DNA of 64,000 bases from Nitrosomonas sp. (GCA_017984435.1 JAGNZK010000005.1:16976-80975), one strand, 5' to 3'. Counted from the stretch's first letter, positions 47,979-56,195 are shown. Notes: a model not told the origin generated them from the sequence alone. Numbers and translations: made by a program.

Positions 47979-48443
47979 CTATTGTTGCTGTCTAGACGTA
48001 ATACTTGTGCCAGTATGTACGTTACCTGCGGTTTTACAGTGAAAAATCACATCGTAACTGTCGGTTCCCGTCGTCGTATGCATCACAAATAAGCTATAGG
48101 TACCGGCACCTTGAGTCACCTTAACCAAAGGACTATAAGTCGTATTGTTATCTGTCGTATCTGTGCTGGATTGCGCGCACTTATTCGTCGTGCAGCTGGT
48201 TCCTTTATAGATTAAAACACTGGCTTTGGGTGTATTGGCCGTTATATCTTTCACTTGTGCTTCGAGATACGAAGGTGCACCATTACCGTCATCGAAACAA
48301 GTGACTTGATAAAAATCTACAGCAGCCGCCAATCCCGTGGTGAGACCACCACTCTGGTTATCTGCTAAAGCCGTACCCACCTGACTCATCATCAGTCCGC
48401 CAAACACGGTAATCAATGCACTTTTCAAAATTGAGCGTTCCAT
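47979..48443 (-). CDS. small secreted protein, CFDDGNG family, copy A
   Basis: 154 residues, family not recognised. A signal peptide ends GTALA before DNQSGG. The core VTCFDDGNGAPSYLEAQVKD and the tail FHCKTAGNVHTGTSIT align with copy B at 46373-46831. This copy has two extra Cys in GTSCTTNKCAQSS, so up to two disulfides. RBS GGAAGGA 7 nt from ATG. It lies 64 bp after the HEAT gene and is probably the last gene of the unit that starts at 49938. Confidence 0.75.
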   Translation of the reverse strand: MERSILKSALITVFGGLMMSQVGTALADNQSGGLTTGLAAAVDFYQVTCFDDGNGAPSYLEAQVKDITANTPKASVLIYKGTSCTTNKCAQSSTDTTDNNTTYSPLVKVTQGAGTYSLFVMHTTTGTDSYDVIFHCKTAGNVHTGTSITSRQQQ

Positions 48444-48507
48444 ACTATATTCCTTCCAATCATTAATCTATCAATGTGTTACCGGATAATATCGCAATGC
48501 CATCGCA

Positions 48508-49101
48508 CTAATGCTTACCGGTGTTGGGCAAAGACTCGAGCTTCATGGCAGCCAGCTCTCTGATGGCTTCTTCCTCATCATCCTTCGCTTGCTCAAGTAA
48601 AAAGATACTTCTTTCATCGGTGCCAAGACTGTCCACTGCCATCATGCGCACAGAAAGCTCGCTATCGTGCAGCGCCTGTTCAAGTACACTCAGTACATCC
48701 GTACATTCTTGTTGTGCGATGGCATAGACCGCCTGTGCTCGCACATTCGAATCCTTATCCAGAATGGCTTTCTGCAATATTTTTTGCACTACGCCGGCAT
48801 CAATGGGCGCTTTGACACCCAGTTGCGACAACGCGCTGATGCGTTGTTCAGGATTATTCGACGACGCTAAATTCATTATTTTTTCTGTTAACTCCGGATC
48901 CGATGCCCGTTGCATGTCGCCATCATCCGCAGCACAGCTGATTTGGAGTGATTCCAGGCTATTAAAAACAGCTTTGGTGGTATCGGCGCTGTTGGTCAAA
49001 CTGTCTGCCAAAACAGTATTCATCGACCCCATGACAAAAAGCAAAGAAATAAAGAACAGCACGAGTAAGTCGCGCTTTTGGTTTTGAAATTTCAACAACA
49101 T
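48508..49101 (-). CDS. exported HEAT-repeat protein
   Basis: 197 residues from the ATG at 49101, with the strong RBS GGGAGGA 4 nt upstream; a longer start at 49152 is rejected. A signal peptide (LLVLFFISLLFVMGSMNTVLA) is followed by helical HEAT-like repeats: MNLASSNNPEQRISALSQLG, AILDKDSNVRAQAVYAIAQ, ALHDSELSVRMMAVDSLG and KDDEEEAIRELAAMKLESL. Such repeats form protein-binding scaffolds. It sits between the two kinds of secreted protein, so it may scaffold them in the periplasm (inference). Confidence 0.78.
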   Translation of the reverse strand: MLLKFQNQKRDLLVLFFISLLFVMGSMNTVLADSLTNSADTTKAVFNSLESLQISCAADDGDMQRASDPELTEKIMNLASSNNPEQRISALSQLGVKAPIDAGVVQKILQKAILDKDSNVRAQAVYAIAQQECTDVLSVLEQALHDSELSVRMMAVDSLGTDERSIFLLEQAKDDEEEAIRELAAMKLESLPNTGKH

Positions 49102-49185
49102 TATTCCTCCCAAATTAAAGATAGAAGACGGGGGAGCTCCCATTCCGCCCATCCTCTATTAGAAACCACTACTACATTATTATTC

Positions 49186-49938
49186 TTATGGTTTCGGCCA
49201 AACTTGCTTACCGTTATGAACGATAGGCATATCGCGGTTTAATTGCGCAGCGGACGGAATCAATTCAACAGCAAGACCTGCGCCACAGGCTGCATCCAGC
49301 GGATTATTCACCACATCGCGATTCACCGTCAGAGTGGCAGGAGAATTATAACCATGCAGTCCTGGGCCATCATAGTCTGATCCCACAGCCGGTGTCCAAA
49401 GGTTGAGTATGCCTTCGGCAAAGCCGGCAACATTGGTAATCTTGCAAATATCCGCAATACTAACAGTAACTTTTACGCTCACAGCACATGAAGTGGGTTC
49501 AATCGCTAGTGCGCCAGCCCTAAACGGCAGATATGTCGCGTAATGGTCAGGCATTTTTCCAGCTTTTACATAAAATCCAACGGTATTACCATTGGCATCG
49601 AATTTCTCGTCCTCAGATTTAAAAACACTAGGATTCATTATCTTCTGGTACAAATTTCCATAGTTGGAAACATACGCATCAATCGTATCGGCAGTTTGTG
49701 TTCCATTGACTTTTACAATGGAATCAACACCATCCGGGAATACGATTGAACTGGCGATCACGTTCGTTCCTTCGCCACAACCATGCCCAATAACTACGTT
49801 ATTGGTCACTCTTAGATTCTCAGCGACCGTTGGTATTTCCAAACGGGTGTGTGAAAACGCACTTTGCGAAGCACCCAGTAGCAAAACAGCTGCTAGTGCG
49901 GAATGCACGGGAAATCCGAATTGTTTGAATTGTTTCAT
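49186..49938 (-). CDS. exported YcnI/DUF1775-like protein, copy B
   Basis: 250 residues. The signal peptide (LAAVLLLGASQSAFS) leaves a mature protein starting HTRLEIPTV. VVIGHGCGEGTNVIASSIVFPDG matches copy A and the DUF1775-like HGC element. The four Cys (HGCG, TSCA, DICKI, AACG) are at the same places as in copy A, and the end PSAAQLNRDMPIVHNGKQVWP is shared. The N-terminal His and the His of HGCG could form a copper site as in YcnI (inference). It is the first gene of its unit. A palindrome shared with copy A lies 199 bp upstream. Confidence 0.72.
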   Translation of the reverse strand: MKQFKQFGFPVHSALAAVLLLGASQSAFSHTRLEIPTVAENLRVTNNVVIGHGCGEGTNVIASSIVFPDGVDSIVKVNGTQTADTIDAYVSNYGNLYQKIMNPSVFKSEDEKFDANGNTVGFYVKAGKMPDHYATYLPFRAGALAIEPTSCAVSVKVTVSIADICKITNVAGFAEGILNLWTPAVGSDYDGPGLHGYNSPATLTVNRDVVNNPLDAACGAGLAVELIPSAAQLNRDMPIVHNGKQVWPKP

Positions 49939-50012
49939 GTGAATATTGCCCTTTTAATTGATCATATTATTTTTTTACAACAACTTGTATTGTGCTTTTC
50001 AAGGAGATTATT

Positions 50013-50129
50013 TTGAAAGCAACCGAGAATCATCCTTTTCTCATATTCTTGCCGAGAGTTACTATCGATTCAGAATATTCACTTAAGAAAAAAATTTTTC
50101 AGAGCGAATCATATTTTTCGATTCACTAA
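50013..50129 (+). CDS. possible 38-residue small protein
   Basis: A TTG at 50013 has a perfect AAGGAG (50001-50006) 6 nt upstream and opens a 38-codon frame starting MKATENHPFLIFLPRV and ending in YFSIH. No known domain. The good RBS is the only support. The AT-rich context and rare start codon make chance likely. Confidence 0.25.
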   Translation: MKATENHPFLIFLPRVTIDSEYSLKKKIFQSESYFSIH

Positions 50130-50136
50130 AAAACAA

Positions 50137-50153
50137 TGCGACAAAATGTCGCA
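50137..50153. promoter_or_regulatory. operator-like palindrome TGCGACA-AAA-TGTCGCA
   Basis: 7-bp perfect arms around AAA, differing at one central base from the site at 47851-47867. It is 199 bp upstream of YcnI-like copy B (minus) and 272 bp upstream of the amidohydrolase (plus). Confidence 0.6.
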
Positions 50154-50261
50154 GGCTTTTATTTGCACATCACATACCAACGCGACTATCACGTAACCCA
50201 TTATATAATAGTCATTTATCTATTATCCCTTGAAGCGCCATCTTCCCGTTTCCATCAGCAC

Positions 50262-50278
50262 TGCGACAATTTGCCACA
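50262..50278. promoter_or_regulatory. degenerate third copy of the palindrome
   Basis: TGCGACAATTTGCCACA matches the ideal palindrome TGCGACAATTTGTCGCA at 15 of 17 positions. One arm is exact. It is 147 bp from the amidohydrolase ATG. Confidence 0.4.
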
Positions 50279-50424
50279 TTACCAGTATCGTTCTTCTTAC
50301 TTACAATCCCGAAAAATTAATCAATGTGCGTAAAAAGAATTAATGTTCTGTAAAGATTAAATACTCCTTCCCCGATCCTTCTCGATAAAACATCTGATGA
50401 AAATAAGTGCAATACAATACTTTT

Positions 50425-51732
50425 ATGAAAAAAATAGCTTATAGAAACGATAGATCCAAAGTAAATATATTTTTAATTTTCTTAGTCTTAGTATATGGAC
50501 TTGGTGTCAATAGCTTTGCTCAGGATGACCTGATCGCTGCTTCCAAGAATGATAGCTGTCAGGTATTAGTAGCCGATCGCGTGTTCGACGGTTTCAATTT
50601 GCTTAATAATGCGGCGGTCTTGTTTACAGGTAATAAAATCGTTCAGGTCGGCGATCAGGACCAATTGAGCGACATATGCCACCGTACGATCGACTTGGGT
50701 GATGCGACTATTCTGCCCGGATTTATTGAATCGCACTCGCACTTGGCCATTCAAAATATTCCGCATGACAAGGTATTGCAACATGGCATAACAACCGCCA
50801 GAGATACTGGTGGCCCGCTGCAAAAACCAACGGGCGGCAACGGGACATTGCGTGTATTAAGTGCCGGGCCTATCATTCAAGCCGTCGACGGTTATCCATT
50901 GAATATTTTCGGTCATAGTGAGAATAGTCATCATAGTAAATACGATGCCGTTGGTATTGCAGTCTCAACCATTGAAGAAGCGGAAACAGCCGTTAAAGAT
51001 CTTGTTGCAGGGGGATCGACGATTATCAAAATTGCGCTGGAACCAGGCGGAGAAGCCGGTGCGCCATGGATGTCCAGTCACGGTCATGGCGAGCCTCACA
51101 AAACGCCCTGGCCGTTACTTCCTCTCGATATTGTCAAGGCGATCGTTGCCAAAGCGCATTCTCTGAACAGGAAAGTGACTGCGCATGTCGGTGAAAATAG
51201 GGGAGTTGAACTGGCATTGGATGGCGGCGTGGATGAATGGGCACATATCCCTTGCACAGAAATCCGTGAAGACTTGTTGCATCGCGCAGTCGCTCAAAAC
51301 GTGACCTTTGTGACCACTATCGACACGTTGTCCGCTTGTGCAGGCGTACATGCAAATATGCATAAGCTTGCGCATATCATCGCTCATGCGACAGAAACAG
51401 AATCGAAATTCATATATGGTTCTGAAATCAGCCATGACAATGTACCCTGGGGAATCAATGGCGAAGAGATGACCTTAATGTTGCATTTAACCAGCGGAGA
51501 AACTATCGACTTTATGGATGTACTCAATGTATTTAAAGCAGTAACCTCCGAGGCGGGAAAAAACTTGGGTAAACCGCTGCTGGGAACATTATTGCAAGAT
51601 GCGCCGGCTGACATTATTGCAGTGCGCGGCAATCCGTTTCTAAGATTTAAACTATTGGAATATCCTGACCTGGTTATTTCAGGCGGTCACATTATTGTGA
51701 ATGATTTTAAGAAAAATAAAAGAAACCATTAA
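50425..51732 (+). CDS. exported metal-dependent amidohydrolase (imidazolonepropionase-like)
   Basis: 435 residues from the ATG at 50425; a GTG at 50407 would add six. A signal peptide (VNIFLIFLVLVYGLGVNSFA) precedes QDDLIAAS. The amidohydrolase fold shows the metal HxH in LPGFIESHSHLA, the likely carbamylated Lys in TIIKIALEPG, metal His in VTAHVGENRG and DEWAHIP, and the metal Asp in SEISHDNVPWG. The C-terminal beta part ends DIIAVRGNP. The substrate is unknown. No clear RBS. It lies 10 bp before the spermidine-synthase-like gene, so they are probably one unit. Confidence 0.87.
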   Translation: MKKIAYRNDRSKVNIFLIFLVLVYGLGVNSFAQDDLIAASKNDSCQVLVADRVFDGFNLLNNAAVLFTGNKIVQVGDQDQLSDICHRTIDLGDATILPGFIESHSHLAIQNIPHDKVLQHGITTARDTGGPLQKPTGGNGTLRVLSAGPIIQAVDGYPLNIFGHSENSHHSKYDAVGIAVSTIEEAETAVKDLVAGGSTIIKIALEPGGEAGAPWMSSHGHGEPHKTPWPLLPLDIVKAIVAKAHSLNRKVTAHVGENRGVELALDGGVDEWAHIPCTEIREDLLHRAVAQNVTFVTTIDTLSACAGVHANMHKLAHIIAHATETESKFIYGSEISHDNVPWGINGEEMTLMLHLTSGETIDFMDVLNVFKAVTSEAGKNLGKPLLGTLLQDAPADIIAVRGNPFLRFKLLEYPDLVISGGHIIVNDFKKNKRNH

Positions 51733-51741
51733 AGGTCAAGT

Positions 51742-53286
51742 ATGAATCAATCTTCTTCAAAATTCCTGGGAAAAGCTTGGCTGTATTGCACCGTATTTCT
51801 GACCGGTGCAGCGGTGATGGTCATAGAACTGCTGGGGACACGCCTGATTGCCCCCTTTTATGGCGCCAGTCTTTATGTCTGGACTTCTCTGATCTCTGTC
51901 ACATTGATCGCTTTGGCTTTAGGTTACTATCTGGGCGGAATCTGGGCAGATCGGGCGCGATCGGGACTATCATTCATCATTGCGCTGGCCGGATTATTAA
52001 CCCTCATCATTCCCTGGCTAACCGGGCCGGTACTACTCGCGACCGATCCTTTAGGGTTACGCTTGGGCAGCTTTGTGAGCACACTGATACTGTTCTCACC
52101 CAGCTTGATCATGTTGGGAATGATCGGGCCTTTTGCGGTTAAATTATCCACCTCCGCGTTGACCAACGTCGGTGCCAGCACCGGTTCCATCTATGCCGTC
52201 AGCACGGTTGGCAGCGTGATCGGAACATTATTTCTTGGTTTTTATTTATTTCCGCTGATCGGCTCGCGTGAAATTTTCATTGGTTTAGGTATTGCACTGC
52301 TTTTATTGGCGCTGATCGTTGCTGTGATTGAGCGTAAGTATCTCAAGTCCGCGATGGTGGTGGCACCAACCGTCTTATTGGTGGTTATCAGTATTGGCTT
52401 ATATCCGCAGATCGCTAATTCAGGCAAAGCCGAATCTAGTGATGCGTTTCACACTCGGTTTGAACGCGAAAGCCTGTACGGCTGGGTTCGGGTAATCGAC
52501 AAACCCAAAGAAAATATTCGCTTACTGACGGTTGATGCTTCCACCATTGGCGCAGCCAGCATCAGTCATGGCGAGAATCTTTTAACCTATCAAAAAATTG
52601 TAACGCGCATTCCCGCGTTAGTCCCTAATATGAAAAGCGCCCTATTGATCGGCCAAGGCGCCGGACATATGGCGATAGCGCTGAAAGATTATGGAATCGT
52701 GACAGATACGCTGGAAATAGATCCAGCAGTGGCTGAAGCAGCAAGCAAATACTTTGGTTTTACACCCACGGGTCGAACCATCATCGGAGATGCGCGCTAT
52801 GAAATTCGTCAGCTTAAGGGTCCTTATGACTTGATCATCCTGGATGTCTTTACAGGTGGCTCGGAACCAACACATTTACTGACAGTTGAAGCCATGGCGC
52901 AATTACATGCGTTACTTGCAGATCATGGCATATTGGCGCTGAATTTCGTTTCATTTCTGGAAAATGGCCAGAATGCGGCATTGGCCTCCGTGGCAAAAAC
53001 ACTGGCTCAGGTTTTTCCTCATCAGCAGGTATTTATTTCCGATCCGGGAGCAGATTTCAATGATTTCATTTTTCTTGCCACGAATCATGCGCTCAATATG
53101 GAAGATGAGTCACTGTCAAGTACACATCGCGTCTGGTTGAAACAGCGACACCTGCAGATTGATTCATCCCAAGGCGTGATTCTGACCGACAATCTCAGTT
53201 CGCTTGAACGCTTACAAATACGTAAATCGGAATACTATCGGCGCATGGTTGTTGACTCAATCGGCACCAGCCACTTCATCCGTTAA
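51742..53286 (+). CDS. membrane-fused spermidine synthase-like protein
   Basis: 514 residues. Residues 10-230 hold about seven membrane helices, starting with FLTGAAVMVIELLGTRLIAPFYG, as in 'fused MFS/spermidine synthase' proteins. Residues 250-500 form a Rossmann methyltransferase-like domain with LLIGQGAGHMAIAL in place of the GGGDG loop of SpeE, LEIDPAVAEAA and IILDVFTGG. It may transfer an aminopropyl or related group at the membrane, but activity is unproven. The tail IRKSEYYRRMVVDSIGTSHF is echoed by a broken copy at 56845-56916. RBS AAAGG upstream. Confidence 0.85.
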   Translation: MNQSSSKFLGKAWLYCTVFLTGAAVMVIELLGTRLIAPFYGASLYVWTSLISVTLIALALGYYLGGIWADRARSGLSFIIALAGLLTLIIPWLTGPVLLATDPLGLRLGSFVSTLILFSPSLIMLGMIGPFAVKLSTSALTNVGASTGSIYAVSTVGSVIGTLFLGFYLFPLIGSREIFIGLGIALLLLALIVAVIERKYLKSAMVVAPTVLLVVISIGLYPQIANSGKAESSDAFHTRFERESLYGWVRVIDKPKENIRLLTVDASTIGAASISHGENLLTYQKIVTRIPALVPNMKSALLIGQGAGHMAIALKDYGIVTDTLEIDPAVAEAASKYFGFTPTGRTIIGDARYEIRQLKGPYDLIILDVFTGGSEPTHLLTVEAMAQLHALLADHGILALNFVSFLENGQNAALASVAKTLAQVFPHQQVFISDPGADFNDFIFLATNHALNMEDESLSSTHRVWLKQRHLQIDSSQGVILTDNLSSLERLQIRKSEYYRRMVVDSIGTSHFIR

Positions 53287-53294
53287 CGGATGAA
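53275..53294 (+). terminator. 20-bp perfect palindrome over the stop codon
   Basis: TTCATCCGTTAACGGATGAA covers the TAA stop (53284-53286) of the spermidine-synthase-like gene. In RNA it would fold into a tight hairpin, but no T-run follows, so the terminator role is uncertain. It lies before the convergent pqiC end. GGATTAATTAATCC follows at 53325-53338. Confidence 0.45.
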
Positions 53295-53327
53295 ATGCGC
53301 CACTCCTGTCTTCCTGAAACCTATGGA

Positions 53328-53939
53328 TTAATTAATCCGGATTTTTCGGAGTGCATCCGCAATTTCACGGCTTAATCTCTCTACAGCCTGACTCTTAGCT
53401 GACACCAGAGATTCATAATCGCGCGACTTAACAGCTTCTCGTATAACCGATTTTCTGGTTACTACACGTTCTTTATTTTCTTGAGCAATGATCATCCAGT
53501 CCACATCAAGAACGATTTGCCCGTCCAGATCCCCATCGAATTGTTTGATATCAATAGCAACTCGGTAATCGATAGTAAACGGTACCTTTTGTCGCGGCAG
53601 AAAAATACGCTGAGTATCCAGCAGGATCGACAGGTTTTCGCTAAGCACCCGTAAAAGATCGGCTTCCAGCGACCCACCCCAGCGTCTAAATTCATGGATA
53701 GTTAATGTATGCGCCGTAGGCCGGGTAACGATTTGCGGGCGATCCAGATAGGATGGAAACGAAACAAGATTCACCAAAATAGTGGCATCATCGCTATGGT
53801 AAGCAGCTTGAGGTGTTGACTCTACTGCCTGCATGGCACTTAACGTATAAAAGGTATAAGTAGGCGTCGTTGCGCATCCGGCTAGCCATATCGCTACCAA
53901 GGCAGCTAGACAACGAAATATGTGCGATATCGCTATCAT
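53328..53939 (-). CDS. pqiC: PqiC-like ABC-transport auxiliary lipoprotein
   Basis: 203 residues. A signal with lipobox IWLAGC at about residue 21 is followed by the auxiliary-lipoprotein domain (TYTFYTLSAM, ILVNLVSFPSYLDRPQIVTR, FRRWGGSLEADLLRVLSENL, VDWMI). PqiC is an outer-membrane lipoprotein that docks the PqiB tunnel for lipid movement across the periplasm. Its ATG overlaps the pqiB stop (ATGA). It is the last gene of pqiA2-pqiA1-pqiB-pqiC. Confidence 0.92.
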   Translation of the reverse strand: MIAISHIFRCLAALVAIWLAGCATTPTYTFYTLSAMQAVESTPQAAYHSDDATILVNLVSFPSYLDRPQIVTRPTAHTLTIHEFRRWGGSLEADLLRVLSENLSILLDTQRIFLPRQKVPFTIDYRVAIDIKQFDGDLDGQIVLDVDWMIIAQENKERVVTRKSVIREAVKSRDYESLVSAKSQAVERLSREIADALRKIRIN

Positions 53940-55567
53940 TGGTTTTCTCGTTTACCGTGAATCAGCGCTTCAGGATGTCGTTCCAGATAATCGGCCATGA
54001 TACGAATGGATCGGGCGGCTTTTGACAATTCATCGAATACATCTTGCAGATCGCGTTGTGTGGATGAGTCGCTTTGAATTGTTTGCTCCACAGTAGAAAG
54101 TGTCTTCTGGGTTTGATCCAAAGTTGCCGTGATCGCCGGCGTCACGGAAGTATTCAGCGCATGGAGCAATTGCTCCAACTTCTGCATGGTCGACGTCAAA
54201 GTAAAAATTGTTTCTTGAAACTGATTGCCGATTTTCTCCAACGGAAGCTTTCTCAGTTTTTTGATCAAGCTGGTAAGCGTGGTGCTGATTTCCTCAAAAG
54301 GTGTCGGCGTGGTGGGAAACACAGGTGGTGTCTTTTGCCAATTGATGCTTACCGCGGGCACATCAGGAATAAAATCCAGATCGACAAATAACTGGCCTGT
54401 CATGTAATTCCCGGTTTTCAACTGGGCACGCATGCCCCGTTTGACGAAATCATTCATAATTGTTTTGTGATGACTGCGTATAAACTCCATCTGGCTCGGA
54501 ACGCCTTTGAATACCATGCTCTCAGGTATGAATCCTATTGTCACTGGAATCATGATGTCGTTTGACACCGCATTGAATTCCATGCTGATATCAGTCACTT
54601 CACCGACCTTAATGCCTCTAAATTCTACCGGTGCACCTAAACTTAGGCCACGCACCGAACCGGAAAAATGCAATACATATTCAATCTGAAGCGCGTGACT
54701 CTCCTTCAAACTGGCTTCACGAGTTTTGAACAGCGCAAACTCATAGTCCTTGACAACAGGCTCTGCCTCACCCAGCTTCTTTGGCGTTTCAAAAGCGATG
54801 CCACCCATCATGACAGTGACCAATGATTCAGTGCTGACATGAACGCCATTGGCGTCTAAAGACATTTCCAGGCCGCTCGCATTCCAAAAACGGGTACTGG
54901 AATTGACCTGTCTGTCATGGGGCGAATGGATAAACAAATCCATCTCCACCGATTGATCATCCGCAGCGAAGCGATAACTGATCACTTGACCCACTTTGAT
55001 CATACGGTAATATACCGGCGACCCGACATCCAGAGAACCCAGGTTATCGGCACGCAACAGAAAATGACTGCCCGGCGCGTTATCCGTCAATGCCGGCGGA
55101 GTTTCCAGTCCGACGAAATGCCTCGCCTCATCGCCTTCTCTTCCGGGATCGATGCCGATATAGGCGCCAGACAACAGCGTGCTCAGCCCGGAAACCTCGC
55201 CTGCCGCAATGCGTGCGCGTACCACCCAAAACCGTGTACCTTCGGTCAAATAATGTTTGGCGTTTCTCACCAATTCAGCGGTGACAATAACCTGCGACAG
55301 ATCGTCGCTCAATTCGATTGACTGGATCTGACCAATCTCGACGTTTTTGTATTTGATTTTAGTTTTACCCGCTTCCAACCCTTCTGCGGTTTTGAAGCTG
55401 ATCGTAATGGTGGGACCGGTTTCCGACCACGCTTTATAAGCCAGCCATGCACCGACAAGCAATGCCACCAACGGAATCAACCAGACTATTGATATTCCGC
55501 TGCGAGTTTCCACTCTCGCTGCCGGCAAATCATTAATCTGTTTCTCGTTTAAACTTTGTTCATTCAT
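53936..55567 (-). CDS. pqiB: PqiB-like MCE (MlaD) intermembrane lipid-transport protein
   Basis: 543 residues from the ATG at 55567; a GTG one codon earlier is also possible. One N-terminal membrane segment (ISIVWLIPLVALLVGAWLAYKAW) precedes three MCE/MlaD domains: TISFKTAEGLEAGKTKIKYKNVEIG (about 55-130), a second from about 170 (LRADNLGSLDVGSPVYYRMIKVG) and a third from about 300 (LSLGAPVEFRGIKVGEV). A C-terminal coiled coil follows (430-530). In E. coli PqiB makes a syringe-like tunnel between the membranes; length there is 546. It overlaps the upstream pqiA gene by 8 bp. Confidence 0.95.
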   Translation of the reverse strand: MNEQSLNEKQINDLPAARVETRSGISIVWLIPLVALLVGAWLAYKAWSETGPTITISFKTAEGLEAGKTKIKYKNVEIGQIQSIELSDDLSQVIVTAELVRNAKHYLTEGTRFWVVRARIAAGEVSGLSTLLSGAYIGIDPGREGDEARHFVGLETPPALTDNAPGSHFLLRADNLGSLDVGSPVYYRMIKVGQVISYRFAADDQSVEMDLFIHSPHDRQVNSSTRFWNASGLEMSLDANGVHVSTESLVTVMMGGIAFETPKKLGEAEPVVKDYEFALFKTREASLKESHALQIEYVLHFSGSVRGLSLGAPVEFRGIKVGEVTDISMEFNAVSNDIMIPVTIGFIPESMVFKGVPSQMEFIRSHHKTIMNDFVKRGMRAQLKTGNYMTGQLFVDLDFIPDVPAVSINWQKTPPVFPTTPTPFEEISTTLTSLIKKLRKLPLEKIGNQFQETIFTLTSTMQKLEQLLHALNTSVTPAITATLDQTQKTLSTVEQTIQSDSSTQRDLQDVFDELSKAARSIRIMADYLERHPEALIHGKRENQ

Positions 55568-56195
55568 CACTGTTCTCTGCGTTATCCCAGATCAGCCTGG
55601 GATCGAATGACATGGCCGCCAACATCGTGAGTACGACAACCGCTCCAAAGGCGATCGCGCCGCTGCCCGCATCGATATCAGCCAATCCATGAATTTTGAC
55701 CAAAGCCACCATCAATGTCACGACATAAATATCGACCATGGACCATCGTCCCATGATTTCGGCCAAACGGTAGAGCCACGCGCGTTGCCTCGGATGCCAC
55801 GAAGAATGCAGTTGCACGGAAACCGCCAGATAACTGAGAATAATCAATTTCAGTGCAGGTACAAAAACACTGGCTATAAATATGATCAAGGCCAGTAGCC
55901 ATGAACCTGTGACCAGCAGATAGTTTACGCCGCTTAAAATCGTATTCGACTGAATCGATCCCAAGCTGGTAGTTGTCATAATTGGTAATACATTTGCCGG
56001 AATGTACAAAATGTAGGCGGCAAGCAAATAAGCCCAAGTCCTTGACAAACTATCGGGTTTGCGTGCGTGCAAGGACGCGCCGCAACGATGACAATGAACA
56101 TTCGCCTGAGTCGCTTTATGCAACAAACCGCAGCTGTGGCAGTTTATCAAACCGGCGGCAGCAGCGGTAATCCAAGCATTAGTTGAATCGTTCAT
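55560..56195 (-). CDS. pqiA: PqiA-like membrane protein, second half
   Basis: 211 residues from the ATG at 56195, which overlaps the upstream stop (ATGA); the longer frame to 56285 is rejected. A zinc-ribbon-like pair (NCHSCGLLHKATQANVHCHRCG) is followed by four membrane segments (WAYLLAAYILYIPANVLPI, SWLLALIIFIASVFVPALKLIILSYLAV and others). In E. coli PqiA both halves are one protein of about 417 residues. Here they are two coupled genes. It probably pairs with PqiB in lipid export or import. Confidence 0.9.
   Translation of the reverse strand: MNDSTNAWITAAAAGLINCHSCGLLHKATQANVHCHRCGASLHARKPDSLSRTWAYLLAAYILYIPANVLPIMTTTSLGSIQSNTILSGVNYLLVTGSWLLALIIFIASVFVPALKLIILSYLAVSVQLHSSWHPRQRAWLYRLAEIMGRWSMVDIYVVTLMVALVKIHGLADIDAGSGAIAFGAVVVLTMLAAMSFDPRLIWDNAENSDE

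Larger units (their letters stand above)
49939..50424. promoter_or_regulatory. divergent control region with repeated palindromes
   Basis: 486 bp between the secreted-protein cluster (minus) and the amidohydrolase gene (plus). It holds one strong palindrome at 50137-50153, a degenerate copy at 50262-50278 and a possible 38-codon ORF at 50013-50129. The rest is AT-rich. The two sites are 125 bp apart, so one regulator could serve both directions. Confidence 0.5.
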
